In this document: positions 31,289-43,976 of the stretch, in pieces
How the letters are laid out: each line of letters begins with the position of its first letter
Position numbering within the stretch: the stretch's first letter is position 1
DNA from: Turbatrix aceti
Lineage: Eukaryota; Nematoda; Chromadorea; Rhabditida; Panagrolaimidae
Reading direction: 5' to 3'
Length of the DNA stretch: 64,000 bases
Assembly (NCBI GenBank): GCA_963969345.1
Contig: OZ017766.1
Coordinates: forward strand, 4,154,001 to 4,218,000
Notes under the pieces: generated by a model
Seen by the model: only the letters and a program-made list of their open reading frames with translations
The model's database searches: none
Told to the model about the DNA's origin: nothing
Program-made: the position numbers and the translations under genes

Positions 31289-31650
31289 TGTGTTGTTTTT
31301 GTGCTCATTAAACTCCTTTTTCCGTACTTTGTACACGATATGGGGTCTTATCACCCGTTCACTTCAAACTACGAGGGGACGAAACCGAGGTGGAAATGAG
31401 CCTGGGGACATGATAGAAAACGTGCAGCTGACCGAAAAGCTCTCTGCTGGCTGCGTGGTGTGTGACTTGGACTCAGCCGAAAACTAGCGTCTAGGCGAGA
31501 ACCGCAATCACGATCTTCGTTGTCCACAACGTTTAAGCGCCTTCCGCAGCCGATCAAGAGGAAGAGCCACTCAATAAGTGATAAGAATTCAGGACTACTT
31601 CCATCGCCAGACATAAAATCCGACCGGGCGTAAAAACAGCGTCAGTCGCC

Positions 31651-34307
31651 ATGCAGCTGTTTGTTGTCCTCTTGTCTGTTGTGCTGGCCTCGGGTCAGCG
31701 CCTCTCGGACCTGCAACGCGTCTCCGAGCGCCTCCACCAGCCGGCCCATGTGCCGTACAAGGCGATGCCCGTCTTGCAGGGGCTCGCTGACAGTATCAAA
31801 TCTCCACTGTTTTATAAAAGTCTGTACGAGGCCTATGAGATCCCAGACATCAGCGGATTCCTGGGAAATCTCACTCAGGAATGCGAAATCGATGTCGGCG
31901 AACTCGCGCTTGCCGTCTCTGACATCATGCAGAATAAGACGACGGACTTCAACATGACTCTGATTCAAAGTGAGTAGCGTAGCCCGTAGCCAAAGCCCAG
32001 CATGACGCTATTTAGGGGTGCAGTAGGGAGCAGCAGTCGTACTTTGTGCACTGATAAGGGCTCACCAACTTTATTGTTTTCTTTGAAAAAAAACCGGGAC
32101 AAAAATTTTAAATAGAAATTTGTGCATTGTCTTTTAAGATTAAAACCCGATCACTCGAAAAAAAACATTTCAGTGATCGATGCGAGCGCGGGAATTCCGA
32201 GCGGCATCCTGCGCGGAGCGTTCACCTTCTTCGGCTCCAAGATGGAGTGCGACATCATCCGGCACGTCATCCCCAACCGAAAGCGCCCATTCGAAACAGG
32301 CTTCTCCCGGTCGTACTTCAACATGATGATGAAGGACAATTCGGAGCCAGGAGCGTGCAACGGCAGCACCTTCTTCGCCTTCGACCTCTGCCTGCCGCTT
32401 CCCTGCACCCGCGACGACATCGCCAAGACCGTCGCCTTTGCCCTAAAAACGGCGAACATCACCGTGAACCCTCTCTGCGACGTCCAGACGATCGAGAGCA
32501 TCTCGCAGCCCTACGATTACCGTTCGTGGATCGTGGGCATCATTTTGGCGGTGTTCATCGTGCTCATCCTCTTCGCGGGCCTCGTTGACTACTACGCCGT
32601 CGCGGATCGAAAGTCGACCAACTTGGCGATCCGGTTGCTGCTCGCGTTTTCCATCTACTCAAACACGGTGGAGATTTTTACGGCGGCAAAACACAAGCCA
32701 GGCATGATCACGCCGATCGCGTGCATGCGCATCTTCTCCATGATCTGGGTCATCGTGGGCCACACTATTCTTTTTTTCATGATGTATGCCAGTGAGTTTT
32801 TTACACCTTGCGCCTTCATGCCGGTCTCTATCTTTTCCTTACAGCCAACCCGCTCGACTTCATGGAACTCATGGAGTACCCCATCACAATGATCATCGCG
32901 AACGCATACTTCTCCGTAGACACGTTCCTCTTCATGGGCGGCGTCATGCTGTCCTACATGTGGTTCAAGGCGCTGGAAAGGAACAAGACCCTGCACGTCA
33001 GCCTCTACGGCTGGATCATGTACTACGTCCACCGCTTCATCAGGTGAGTGCCTGAGTGCCCTCGATCGTTCCCCCAGGTGAACAAGATGCCATTCAGACT
33101 GTCTCCCCCCTACTACATGATGATCGCGATCTACACCTTCCTCTACCACCCCTGGAACCACCACAACCCTCCCCAATTCAAAGATGCCCTGCCTGAATCG
33201 TGCGAGCAGTACTTCTGGCGCAATTTTTTGTACATCAACAACCTCTACGACTTTGACTGCATGGGCCACACCTGGTACCTCGCCCTGGACATGCAGATCT
33301 ACGTCCTGAGCCCGTTGATGCTCATTCCGATGGCCATCAGCCCCGTGCTGGGCCTCCTGGTCACGGCTGTGCTCTACGGAATGTCCATCGCCGGCAACAT
33401 TGTCTCGATCTACGAAAACAATTACCCAGCGACAGTCATCTTCAACGGAGACATTTCAGGGATCTCTGTCAACTACATCAAGTACGTCTACGAAGCAGCC
33501 TGGATCAGGTGCACGGTCTACATGCAGGGCATCCTCGTCGGATACTTCCTGCGTAGATACAAAAGAATCCGAATTAATCCGGTGAGTGCGCAAAATCCAA
33601 AAAAAAAAGATTTTATATGAGTTTCAGGTGCTCAACCTGATCTGCTGGATCCTGAGTCTCGCGATCATGGCTTTCGTCATCTTCTGCCTCTTCGACTACG
33701 CCAACGGCCACGATCTGCCCCTCTTCTGGCGAGCCATGTACTCAGCGTTCAGCAAGCCCCTCTGGGCCCTCGGGCTGTCGTGGATCGTGATCAGCTGCTT
33801 CTACGGCAGCGGCGGCATCATCAACAAATTCATGTCATGGAACATCTGGACGCCCCTCGGCCGTCTGTCGTACTGCATCTACCTCGTGCACATGCCCATC
33901 ATCCTGTACACCTTCAGCCAGCTCTGGAAGGGCGTGTACTTTACCAATATTTGGGCTGCGGTCAGTTTCGGTCTTCCACTTTTTTTGTTGGCGTGTAACC
34001 CCTAAATTTTCAGCTCTTTGGCTACGTCATGCCAGTCGTCGGCATTTCCTTCTTCGTGGGCTACTTTTTCTCAGTGGCCTTCGAACTGCCGTGCAGCAAG
34101 GTGGAAGCCATCCTGCTCAACCCGCACCGACCTCATGCGGTCGATGACAAAGTCGAAAAGGTTCCCGAGACAGCGACAACCGCCAAACTGGACGACATCG
34201 ACCAAGGCTGGAAAATCGAAGAACCCCAGACTTCGGCGCCGGTCATTGTGGCAAATGGAAATACACCACGTCACCGTCTGAACAACTCACAACTTTTGAG
34301 ATTTTAA
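31651..34307 (+). CDS. Nose-resistant-to-fluoxetine (NRF-6-like) acyltransferase, multipass
   Basis: Six exons: 31651-31969, 32174-32791, 32845-33043, 33098-33581, 33628-33960 and 34014-34307, 748 aa. A signal peptide (MQLFVVLLSVVLASG) leads into the extracellular NRF domain, about residues 20-260. It has ECEIDVGELALAV, a CDII segment and CNGSTFFAFDLCLPLPC, whose cysteines are typical of the family. A membrane helix follows (VGIILAVFIVLILFAGLV), then the acyltransferase-3 region with about ten helices. That region includes CMRIFSMIWVIVGHTILFF, where the invariant His sits, and LGRLSYCIYLVHMPI near the end. In C. elegans, NRF-6 and its relatives act in gut and hypodermis in lipid and drug uptake; the substrate here is unknown. 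The first intron is longest (204 bases). The cytosolic tail is polar. Confidence 0.93.
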
Positions 34308-34381
34308 ATTTGGTGTTTTACGACACCTGAATTGAATGTGCGCTCCCAAAATTATATAAACCCTGAAAAAAAACTAAATTG

Positions 34382-34461
34382 GTTCGTGGCGAAAGCCAAA
34401 AAACACGTTCGCGGCGAAAGTCAAAAAATACGTTCGTGGCGAAAGCCAAAAAATACGTTCG
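34382..34461. repeat. Tandem repeat, 25 bp x 3.2
   Basis: Units at 34382-34406, 34407-34431 and 34432-34456 plus a five-base start of a fourth. The unit core is GTTCGTGGCGAAAGCC followed by an A-run and TAC/CAC. Units differ at only a few bases. The array lies between the stop of the acyltransferase gene and the converging stop of BPNT1, in presumed 3' UTR or terminator space. Confidence 0.95.
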
Positions 34462-34514
34462 TTCATAGACACTTGCTTACTGTAAGATAACAACGAATTG
34501 CACGACGAAACGAA

Positions 34515-35865
34515 TCAGACCGGAGTAGGACGAACGTCGGGAAGCTGTGATTTGACGTCGTCGGGAATGGCATTGACGTAGGCTTCGTGCCCGACGCCCG
34601 GCGCGGTGGCGAGGACGCCGCCGGTGTTCGGGAACTGAACGCCTGGGAGGTAGGAAATACGGCGACCGGAGATGTCGGTGAGCATGCCGCCCGCGGCGAT
34701 CAGCACCGCCTCGGGAGCGGCCGTGTCCCACTTCTTGCAGCCGTCACTCGCAAAGACGTAAGCAGCGGAGCCCTCGAGGCATTTGAGCACCTTGTATCCG
34801 GCGCCCGAAATACGATCCACGCGATCGAGAAGCTTTTGCTTCTGCAGGGAATCGAGTGCGAGTTGGACGAGGTTCGTCGAGTGCGAACGCGTCGTCACGA
34901 CGACCCGCTCGGTTCCGGGGGTTATGTGTTTGACGTCGAGGCCGTACGCGCCGACGCCGACGATGCCCCACAGGGTACGGCCCGTCGAGCCGGAGTAGTA
35001 GGGTTGGTGAATGACCCCGGCTATGGCGCGGCCTTTGTGCGCGACGCCGATGAGCACGGTCACCTGCTGGAGGTTGGCTGAAGCCCGTTCGAGTCAGTCA
35101 ACTCCGACTTTTTGGGTTTTCAACTTTCAGTTGAAAAAAAAGGAAATTTTCACATTGGCTACCCCAAAAAAAGTAAATTGCAATTTGTTAAAACAAATTG
35201 TTAGGCACAGGATTCACGCTTCCGCGGCCAGCGCTTGAAAATTCTTGCCAGGACATGACGGCCTTGTCTCTCCCAATTACGCCGAGTGCAAATCAGCCGT
35301 AATGGGCAATGCAAGAAAGAAAATCGCCCCCGCAGTTGGAAATCCGATCCGCAAAAAAAAACTCACGAGTGCGACCTTTGGAGGCAGCGGCGAATTCGCT
35401 GGTGCCGTCGAGTGGATCCACCCAGACGACGAGGTCTTCGATGGCGATGCTTTTGAGCTCGTCGGTCAACTTGCCTTCAACGGCCAGGACGTCAGGGGAA
35501 GCGGCCAGCTCCCGGGTCGGAATTTTAGAAGTCACCTCCTCCTCACCGATGACCTTCAGGCCTTCGCCGAACTTGGCAAGCAGAGACTGCTCGATGAGGT
35601 ACTGCGCAGAGCGGTCGGCCTCCGTCTGAAGGTCGGCAGAGCCGTTCGTGCTTTTGTCGATGATTTTGAGGTCTCCGCCTGACATGATGTCCTGCAAAGA
35701 AAATAATTTTCATCCTAAAACTTCTCAAAGACGCAGTTCACAAATGCTCACCTTGATGATGGTGCCGGCGGTCTCCGAGATGCGCACCGACGATGCGACC
35801 AGCCGCGTGATGAGACTCGCTCGCTGCCACATCGCTTCCACGCTTTCTGGTGTCGTCGAAGTCAT
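34515..35865 (-). CDS. BPNT1: 3'(2'),5'-bisphosphate nucleotidase
   Basis: Three exons on the minus strand: 35865-35752, 35691-35367 and 35077-34515, 333 aa. It belongs to the lithium-sensitive, Mg-dependent phosphatase family. The metal-binding residues are visible as EEEV in the first half, WVDPLDGTSE at the end of exon 2 and KKWDTAAPEAVL in exon 3. Further BPNT1-like text is VTVLIGVAHKGRAIAGVIHQ, TRSHSTNLVQLALDS and YVFASDGCKKWD. The enzyme removes the 3'-phosphate of PAP made by sulfotransferases, in cytosol or nucleus. The second intron is unusually long for this window (289 bases). A splice acceptor (RC of CTGAAAAAAAA near 35898) lies about 30 bases before the ATG. Confidence 0.95.
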
Positions 35866-37747
35866 TGACAAGTCCAGTTAGAAGCCCAGATTCAACCTGA
35901 AAAAAAATTTGAGTTAGACGCGTCCATAAAAGCGACTGTGCCCAGTGACAGCCCGGGCGACAACTGCAAATAGTGCCTGGCAGGCGCAGTCAGTCCAATT
36001 TCCCCTTCCTTTCGTTATCCGACATGTTCATCTTGTTCTTGGCAAAAGGCGACAGACAACCTTTGCCCTTTTGCGGAAACAACAGATTTGTGTGCTTATT
36101 GTAGTCGGGGGCGCTAATTGCTAATTGCTGCCAACCGTAATTATTACAAGTTGTGTGCCAGACAGAGCACAACTATTTCCTGTTGTACGAGCAAAGTACA
36201 CGTACACGGCACGGCTTCAGGGCGGCAAAAAAAGGCACTTACATTTTCGGTTGATTCTGGCAGCAGCGTAGGAACGAATTCGAGAGCAGAATTAAAGACA
36301 GACAGACAAACCGGAGTCGCCGGGTGATAAAATTGATTGAAGACAGACGAGACAAACAAAGTTGATCAGTTGGTCAAAACACGAAAGCAATTCTTCCTCG
36401 TTGAGACAAGTTTTGTTGCGATGTAATGCTTTTTTTGCTTCCTGCTAATTTTTTGCTTATAAAAAATTTTCACCTCGTCTTCTCAATGTTCAGTGTGTAT
36501 TTTTCGTTGACTTGGAAACCGTCCATGTAAAGGTGTTCTGTTTTTTATCCGGACTGGAGATTTTCGTTTTTTTTTTTTTTTTTTGTTCTTTTTGTTCCTG
36601 AAAATCCATTTTTCGAACTATTTTCTTGGTTTTTCTGTTCAATGCTTTTACGATCAAAAAAGCGTTACTAAATTACTGTAGTCCGACTTCCAGTTGTTTT
36701 TTGTTTGAATTTCCATACCTGTTTCCATAACTCCCATTGTGCCATTGCCTTCTGGAATGTTAAAAAATGCTTGCTGCGCAAAAAATATTCCAGGATGCTT
36801 TTTCTTTGCACGTAGAAAAAAACAAGAACGTCATCGGCGTGAAAAGAGGAAAGCTCCGTGCGCAAAGGAGCGATTACAAACAGCCAGAGAGGAAAAAAAA
36901 AACGATTGTGTCTCGTAAGAAGGCTATAGCCTCCTCGTTGTCTTCGTCGTCGTGGAGGGCGAGAGAGGGAGGAGGCAGACACACGGCCGGGCCTGCAGCG
37001 TGCAGGCCTGCCTGCCACTTGGTAGCTGCGAGCGGCGTTCGTTCGCAGCTCCATGCCGTTTAGGAGGGGGATTTAGCCGTGTTTGCCCCGTCAAATAAAT
37101 GCGCTCTCGTCTAATCAATAGCGCTACGGCCTTTTTGGGGGCCGTGCCGTCCCGCGCAGGCCTCGTGCCGACTGGTAGCAGCGGTAGCCGACGAGCAACC
37201 GGTTGTAGACCGGCCGACAGACCAGCAGCAGCCCCCTTCTCACTTTTCTTCCCGTGAATAGAGCGTGGACGGCCGCTGCTTCCCCGAGAAAACAAACATG
37301 ACCGCGCTTATCGCAGCCAGCGTAGTTATCACAGCACCTGATTCGTGCGGTCCGGTAATAAACGATTTATTCGGGCGCCTTTTTTTAAACCGATAACAAA
37401 AAAATTGGCTCTTTCTTGTCACGATTATAATTACGATTTTTGTCCCCGAAAACCGATCATTTCCGAGTACGTCGTGAATTTGTTTGTCGGTCTGAGGCTA
37501 TGCCCACCAGGAGATTGCGACTCGGCATTACATAACTTTCTCCGCGACCGACGCGTGCTTGTCTCTGCTGTCCGGTCATCCACCCCATTCCCGCGTCCGT
37601 CGGTCTGTCTGTTGTCCGCTGTGCATCACTCCCGTGAGCACGCGCGTGTCCCTTCCGTGAACGAACCCGTACGTGCTCCGCGTCGTCTTGGCTTCCATAA
37701 TCCCCCGCTTGATTCAGAAGTCATCTTTCAGATTCTGCTGCACCACC
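35866..37747. other. Divergent intergenic region, BPNT1 / malic enzyme
   Basis: 1.9 kb without a gene I can support. It holds AT-rich stretches, a run of 20 T around 36569-36588, a GC-rich block at about 36930-37230, and a T-rich approach to the malic enzyme start. The acceptor CTTTCAG ending at 37731 lies 16 bases before that ATG. Open frames here are short, low-complexity and unsupported. Untranslated exons or promoters of either neighbour may be present. Confidence 0.5.
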
Positions 37748-39836
37748 ATGCTGCAGCGTCAACTCTCGATCACCGCGCTGCCAGCAGCAGCAGCCGCCAA
37801 CGTCGCTTTTCTCTCCCGCAGGTTTTTTTTGTTTTTGTCCCCGTCGCCTCCAATTGTCTTTTTATTTTTCTTCAGGTCGTCCCATCATAGGCGCGAATGG
37901 GATCTCGCGGATCCCGACCAGCTCCAGCTGTACAAGGAGTACCGTCCGGAGCGTGTCACGCCGAACAAGCGCGGCATGGACCTCGTCAAGGACAAATCCC
38001 TTCAAAAGGGCATGGCTTTCACCCTCCATGAGCGCCAGTACCTCGGCATCCACGGCCTTCTGCCGCCCGCGTTCATGACCGCCGACCAGCAGGCGTACCG
38101 CGTGCTCACCAAGCTCCGCCAGCAGCCGAGCGATCTCTCGCGCTACATCCAGCTCGACTCGCTCCACGTAGGTGGTTTTATAGGCCTCAAAACGGCTCAA
38201 CTGAGTGCCGGTTGTTTTTGTTGCAGGACCGTAACGAGAAGCTCTTCTACAAGGTTCTCTGCGAGAATATCAAGGAGCTCATGCCCATCGTCTACACCCC
38301 AACTGTCGGCCAGGCTTGCCAGCACTTTGGTTTCATCTACCGTAACCCGAAGGGTCTGTACATCACGGTCAACGACAACAGCATCAGCAAGATCTATCAG
38401 ATCCTCTGCAATTGGCCCAGTGAGGATATCCGCGTGAGTTTTTCTTCCGTGCGCGGCATTTTTGATTCTGCGATTTTAGGCCATCGTCGTGACAGACGGC
38501 GAGCGCATCCTGGGTCTCGGCGATCTCGGCTCGTACGGTATCGGCATTCCGGTCGGCAAGCTGTCGCTCTACGTTGCCCTGGCCGGCATCCAGCCCAAGT
38601 GGTGTCTGCCCGTCATGCTGGACGTCGGCACGGACAACCAGAAGCTCCTAAATGACCCGTTTTACACGGGTCTTCGTCGTCGTCGCACCCGTGGCGAGGA
38701 GTACGATAAGTTGCTCGACAACTTCATGAAGGCGTGCACGAAGCGCTTCGGCCATCATACCCTCATCCAGTTCGAGGACTTTGGCAACCAGAACGCGTAC
38801 CGCCTCCTCGATCGCTTCCAGGACGTCTACTGCATGTTCAACGACGACATCCAGGGCACGGCCGCCGTCGTCGTCGCCGGCCTCCTCGCTTGCGCCCGAA
38901 AGACGCAGAAAAAGCTCAGCGAGAAGAAGTTTGTCTTCCTCGGCGCCGGCGGTGCTGCGACGGGCATTGCGGAGCTCTGCGTCAAGCAGATGATCGCCGA
39001 GGGCCTCACGCACCAGGAAGCCTGCGACCGCATCTTCCTCGTCGACATCGACGGCCTCCTCACGAAGAATCGTCTGCGCAGCCTCAATCCTCGCCACCAC
39101 CCCTTCGCCAAGGACATGGAGGACACGAAGGACCTCTTCAAGGTCGTCAAGGAGGTCAAGCCCTCCGCGCTCATCGGCGCATCCACCGTGCGCGGCGCCT
39201 TCACGCCCGAGATCATCAAGTACATGGGCGAGATCAACGAAAACCCCATCATCTTCGCCCTCTCCAACCCGACGAGCAAGGCCGAGTGCACCGCCGAAGA
39301 GGCCTACGGCCTCACCAACGGCAAGGTGCTTTTCGCGTCAGGATCTCCGTTCAAGAACCTCGAAGTCAACGGAAAGCTTTACAAGCCCGGTCAAGGCAAC
39401 AACGCGTACATCTTCCCCGGCATCGCTCTCGGCGTCATTCTCTTCAAAGTCCGCCACATCGATGAGGAGCTCTTCCTCCTTGCCGCCAGGGTGAGTTTTC
39501 TATTTTCACGGTTTTGGGTGAATAACATTCGAATTTCAGAAAGTCGCCGAAATGGTGTCAGAGAAAAACTTCTCCTACGGTCGCATCTACCCCAAACTCG
39601 CGGAAATCCGTGAAATTTCGATCCAGATTGCGGTTGAAATCGGCAAAAGATGCTTCGCCGATGGCTCCGCCAAGCTGTACCCTCCGCCGAAGGACCTCGA
39701 AATGTTCATCCGCTCGCAGGTCTACAGCGTGGACTACGAAGAGCTGATCAACAAGACCTACGACTGGCCCGAGTACGACATGCGCCACGGCTTCCCCGTG
39801 CCCCCCGTCCGCCGCGAATCCATGTCCGATGACTGA
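37748..39836 (+). CDS. ME2: Malic enzyme, NAD(P)-dependent, mitochondrial type
   Basis: Five exons: 37748-37821, 37876-38167, 38227-38433, 38480-39490 and 39540-39836, 626 aa. It oxidatively decarboxylates malate to pyruvate. The N-terminal 25 residues (MLQRQLSITALPAAAAANVA, then SRR) have Arg and Ser but no acid, as in a mitochondrial presequence. Family motifs are present in order: LHERQYLGIHGLLPP, PIVYTPTVGQACQHFG with the catalytic Tyr, GLGDLGSYGIGIPVGKL with LDVGTDNQ, QFEDFGNQNAYRLL with the metal-binding acids, the Rossmann motif FLGAGGAATGIAELC, IIFALSNPTSKAECTAE and NNAYIFPGIALGV. No key residue appears lost. I cannot separate NAD from NADP preference by eye. The long fourth exon is very GC-rich with strong codon bias, suggesting high expression. 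Confidence 0.96.
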
Positions 39837-40151
39837 ACATCCCCGTAGTAAATACGTAGCAACATTTCAACCAAGCCTCCCTCCGTTTCTTCTCGAAGTC
39901 GTCTTCGCACGCTGAAATGGCGCGTCGTCCTATCACGACTCATCTTAAACAAACTCCTCTTACCGAAGGTATTTGGCTGTTTTCCCCCGTTGTCTGTCGC
40001 ATTTTTTAGAATAAAACCCACAAGTATGTAACTGGTGTCAAAGTTTAGAAGAAAAAAAACGCACAAGCTTTAATGATGGCCAGCAAATCTGAACCATTAA
40101 CAAGGAGGGCATATTAAACAACAACGTGTCAAACAGCAAAAAATCCAATCC

Positions 40152-40648
40152 TTACTCTTCGATCGTCTGTTCGGAGTGCTTGCCCTTGAGGACGCCGGTG
40201 ACGAGAGCACGGCCAGCAGCCTTGCGATCCAGGATAGCGCGGCGGATGTTGTTGATTCGCAGCTTGGTGATCACGACATTGGAGGGGTGGATTCCGACGG
40301 GGACGGTGGCACCGTTGGCCTTTTCGCGGCTGACACCCTTCTCGATGTGGATGACGAACTTCTTGCGGTAAACGCGGGACACGCGACCGCCGTTACCCTT
40401 GAAGTGGCCTCGAGCAATCTGGACCTCGTCATCAACGCTGAAAATGGGGCATCGGTAATGAATGACAACGGCAAAGCCAACGCAAAATAAACTAACCGGA
40501 TGGGGATCGATTTGACGTTGTACTTGTTGCGCAGTTCCTTGGAAAGAGGAGCCGACATGATCTTTCTGCGGATGTGAGACGGCGCATTGAAGTGGCGCTT
40601 GCGGCTTTTACGGGCCGAGGATGAGACGAAAGGATTTTGCTTAGCCAT
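40152..40648 (-). CDS. RPL26: 60S ribosomal protein L26
   Basis: Two exons on the minus strand, 40648-40497 and 40437-40152, give exactly 145 aa, the usual eKL26/uL24 length. The start is [20 protein letters not shown]. The KOW-type motif [20 protein letters not shown] begins right after the single intron, and the C-terminus is [17 protein letters not shown]. It binds 25S/28S rRNA near the peptide exit tunnel. The RC of CCCTAAAACAG, about 12 bases before the ATG, is a good splice acceptor, so the message is probably trans-spliced. The gene is divergent from CSTF3. Confidence 0.98.
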
Positions 40649-41067
40649 GACGTAAGAACCCTAAAACAGTAACAGTGAAAGAAAAAGCAGCATAAACAGA
40701 CAATCAATCGCAAAAACGTATATAAAACCGGGAAATGTTAAAAGAACATAACCGCATTCAAACCAAGCAACTGCCTCTGAATTTCACGCAGCAAGTGCCA
40801 ATAACGAACATCGATAATGTAAAAACACAAAACGCGGATTTTGAAAGCAAACGAAAAAGAAACAAACATAAAAACCGGCGAAAATCGTTCCAAATGCGAA
40901 AACTGGCTGAGCAGTTTTAGGTCGAAAAGACTGCGTATATTTTCCTGCCAAGAGCACCTATCGCGCACGCAAGCGGACTAAACGACTTTGTCCAGAAAGC
41001 GAAAGCGGTGGTTTTTGCGCTGCGTAGTGTCCTGCGTTATACTTGCACTTCCAGTCACCCGATCAGC
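40649..41067. promoter_or_regulatory. Divergent intergenic region, RPL26 / CSTF3
   Basis: 419 bases hold the promoters of two housekeeping genes on opposite strands. A splice acceptor (CTTCCAG-type, ending 41054) lies 14 bases before the CSTF3 ATG. Apart from a TATAAAAC at about 40722, which could serve the minus-strand gene, I see no distinct motif. Confidence 0.5.
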
Positions 41068-43616
41068 ATGTCGACGGCATCCGTGCTTAGCCCGGAGCGG
41101 CGCATCGAGCTCAATCCCTTCGACGTCGACGCCTGGAACCTGCTTCTTCGCGAATCATCTGTAAGTCTGCTTTTTTTATCTTTCTTGTTTTTCAAAACGC
41201 CCGATTTGCAGGCCAGACCGATCGAGCAGGCACGTACGTTTTACGAAAAGCTGGTTACTCAGTTCCCGAACGCCGGGCGGTATTGGAAGGCGTACATCGA
41301 GCACGAGCTTCGCACCAAGAATTTGGAAAACGTGGAAAAACTCTTCGAGCGATGTCTTTTCGAAGTTCTTCACGTCGATGTCTGGAAGAGCTACGTGTTC
41401 TACGTGAAGGAAACCAAAGGGCATCTGCCTGAATACAGGGAAAAGGTCGCGGAGGCTTTTGACTGCGCTCTCGATCGCGTCGGCCTCGATATTCAGGCTT
41501 CTCAGATTTACACCGATTACATACAGTTTCTGAAACAAGTGTGAGTTTTTCTATTTTTATGTTCTTTTTTATAAATTTCGTTGGATTGCAGCGAAGCAGT
41601 CGGGCAGTATGCAGAGAACCAAAAAGTGGCTGCCATCCGTAAAGTCTTTCACAAAGCCATTGCAACTCCCATGTTCGGCCTGGATGCCATCTGGCAGGAC
41701 TACACGAGTTTCGAGAAGTCGGTTAACGTAAACTTGGCCGAAAAGCTCATCGCAGACAAGGTCAAGGACTACCATCACACGAAAAAGGTGCTCAAGCAGC
41801 TCGAGACCATCATGCAGGGCATCAACCGGCAGGCCGTGTCCGTGCCGCCCAGAGGAACGTCCTCCGAGCAAAAGCAGATCGAACTCTGGCGCAAGTACAT
41901 TTCCTACGAGAAGAGCAATCCCCTCAGGACCGAGGAACTCGGATGTCGTGCCAAGAGAGGTATTTTGTTTTACGGTTTTTTTCGCCGCGAGAGTCAAAGA
42001 AATTGTATTTTCAGTGATATACGCCTACGATCAGGCACTATTGTCTCTGGGCTACCATGCGGATATCTGGTACGAGTCAGCGTGCTATCATCAGAAGATT
42101 GCCACCGAGCTGAAGGAGCGGGGTGACCTCAAGGTGGCTACGATCATCGAGGACGAGACGAGCCAGCTCTACCTCCGGGCGACGAGCGGTCTCATGAAGA
42201 ACACACCGCTCCTCCACTTTGCCCACGCCGATTTCGAGGAGGCCAAGGGCAACTACCCGGTGGCGAAGGAAATTTACGAGAAACTCATCAGCTTTGAGAA
42301 CAACGACCCGACGCTCGCCTACATCATGCTCATGAACTTTGTCCGCCGCACCGAAGGCATCCGCGCCGCCAGGAGTCTTTTCCAGCGCGCCAGACAGGAC
42401 ACGAGATGCCAGTACCAAATCTACATCGCAGCTGCCATGATGGAGTTTCACTGTTGCAAGGTTTGAATTTTGAAGAAAAGTTCTGTGTTCATTTTGATTT
42501 TTTTCCAGGAACCCGGAGTTGCCCAAAAAATCTTTGATTACGGTCTGAAAGAGTTCCGCACTATTCCGGAGTACGCGACGGCCTACGTCGATTTTCTGAC
42601 GCACGTGAATGACGATAACAACACGCGAGTGGTTGTCGAGTCACTTCTGGATTCTGCGGAGATTTCTTCCGAGCTGAAAATCGACATGTGGGACAGGTAC
42701 CTGGATCTCGAGAACCGAGTCGGCAACGCAGCCTCCCTCCACAAAGTTGACATGGCCAGGCGATCTGCTCTCCAGGACGCCTTTGAAGACCGTCAGACAC
42801 TCTTCCTCATCGACAGGTTCAAATTCATGAATCTCTGGCCCTGTACTGCGGATCAACTCAAACTCATGGGGTACAACGTGAGTTTTCATAGTTGGTTTTC
42901 GACTTGCTGGTAAGCAGGGTTTTTTTTCAGAAAATCAACAGACTTCACGCTCCTGGAAACGTCGTTTCTGGCGGCGCGAGGTACGTGGCACCGGTGACAG
43001 GTGGAGGCCCGAAGGCTCCCGTGACTCTCGAAATCGCGGGATATCCGAGGCCGGACACGAGCCAGATGCTGGCATTCAAGGCGGCCAGCAGGTACGCCCC
43101 GACCTTCCATCCCGTCAACGGTGGCACGTTCCCGCCTACGAAATCGGTCGCCTACATGCTCCAGAGACTGCCACCTCCGGATTGCTTTACCGGACCGTTC
43201 GTCGACAATACCTACCTTGTCGATATCCTTGCCAACTTTGAACGAGAACGTAAGTTGCATCCTGCTGAAGTTTTGTGGTCTCACGACGCTCTTTTCAGCC
43301 CCAACAGCCAATTTCAAATCCACAATCGATCTGAACGGCTCCATAGGAAGATTCAAGGTCGCAGATTTGAAAAAAGATTTCCAGCAACTCATCACGACTT
43401 CCACGGATCCTGCCGTGGTGAGTTTTTGTCGATTTTGCCCAGAAAAGACGTATATTTGGGTGTGTTTTTCAGTTGCTGGCTTCTGAGGAGTACAGAAAAC
43501 GCCGAAAACGCAAGAACAACGACTCCGATTCCGAAGACGAGACAAATGGCTTCGACAACGCGAACGGCGGCGATTTTTTCAAAAAGCGGATGAACATGAA
43601 AGCGGGTAAAGCGTAG
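41068..43616 (+). CDS. CSTF3: Cleavage stimulation factor subunit 3 (suppressor of forked)
   Basis: Eight exons: 41068-41160, 41212-41540, 41592-41959, 42015-42460, 42509-42877, 42931-43249, 43299-43417 and 43473-43616, 728 aa, as expected for CstF-77/SUF. The body is HAT repeats from about residue 15 to 530: ERRIELNPFDVDAWNLLL, EQARTFYEKLVTQFPNAGRY with WKAYIEHEL, LEKLFERCL-like text, AYDQALLSLGYHADIWYE and ARSLFQRARQD. Further on, the PGNVVSGGARYVAP block and a Pro-rich segment (PPTKSVAYMLQRLPPPDCF) correspond to the C-terminal region that binds CstF-64 hinge and CPSF. The protein ends in a basic-acidic tail with a likely nuclear signal (RKRRKRKNNDSDSEDE). It acts in mRNA 3'-end cleavage in the nucleus. 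A MITE-like element begins 84 bases after the stop. Confidence 0.97.
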
Positions 43617-43699
43617 TCGTGCGCCACTTGAGCACCGAGTCTCGACGATCTAATGGTGTCTGTATAGTAAACTTGTGCTTGCCGGCTGCCAACGTGCAG

Positions 43700-43976
43700 A
43701 TCAGGGACAAAACGAACTTTTGGAACAATGGGCGGGCCAAAATTTCAAATTTTGGGGGTTTTTTTATGAAAATAATTTTTTCGTCATCGAACACTTTTTT
43801 GCGTAAAAAGTACTGAAATTTTGTTCTGATGTTTGGAAAAATCTTATTTTGATTTGAAACAACCCTAAAAATACGATTGATGCAAAAAAGCACTAAATTG
43901 TTGTCTTTTTTACAATTTTTTAGTTTTTTAGGGCCGGGCCATATTTTTTGGTCCAGGCCCAATTTTTGTCCCTGAT
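43700..43976. mobile_element. MITE-like element with terminal inverted repeats
   Basis: A 277-base segment begins ATCAGGGACAAAA and ends with the complement, TTTTGTCCCTGAT. The arms continue imperfectly for about 45 bases: a GGGCGGGCC block on the left faces GGCCCGGCC-like sequence on the right. GCAG flanks both sides (43696-43699 and 43977-43980), a possible 4-base target duplication. The interior is AT-rich and codes for nothing. The layout fits a small non-autonomous DNA transposon; the superfamily cannot be named. Confidence 0.7.

Noticed and set aside
36668..37063. Overlapping plus and minus frames near the malic enzyme promoter
   Set aside because: Low-complexity, A-run-derived Lys and Arg/Pro stretches without splice support; more likely untranslated sequence.
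38734..39465. 243-codon frame overlapping malic enzyme
   Set aside because: It is the +1 frame of the long malic enzyme exon, His/Arg-rich, without domains.
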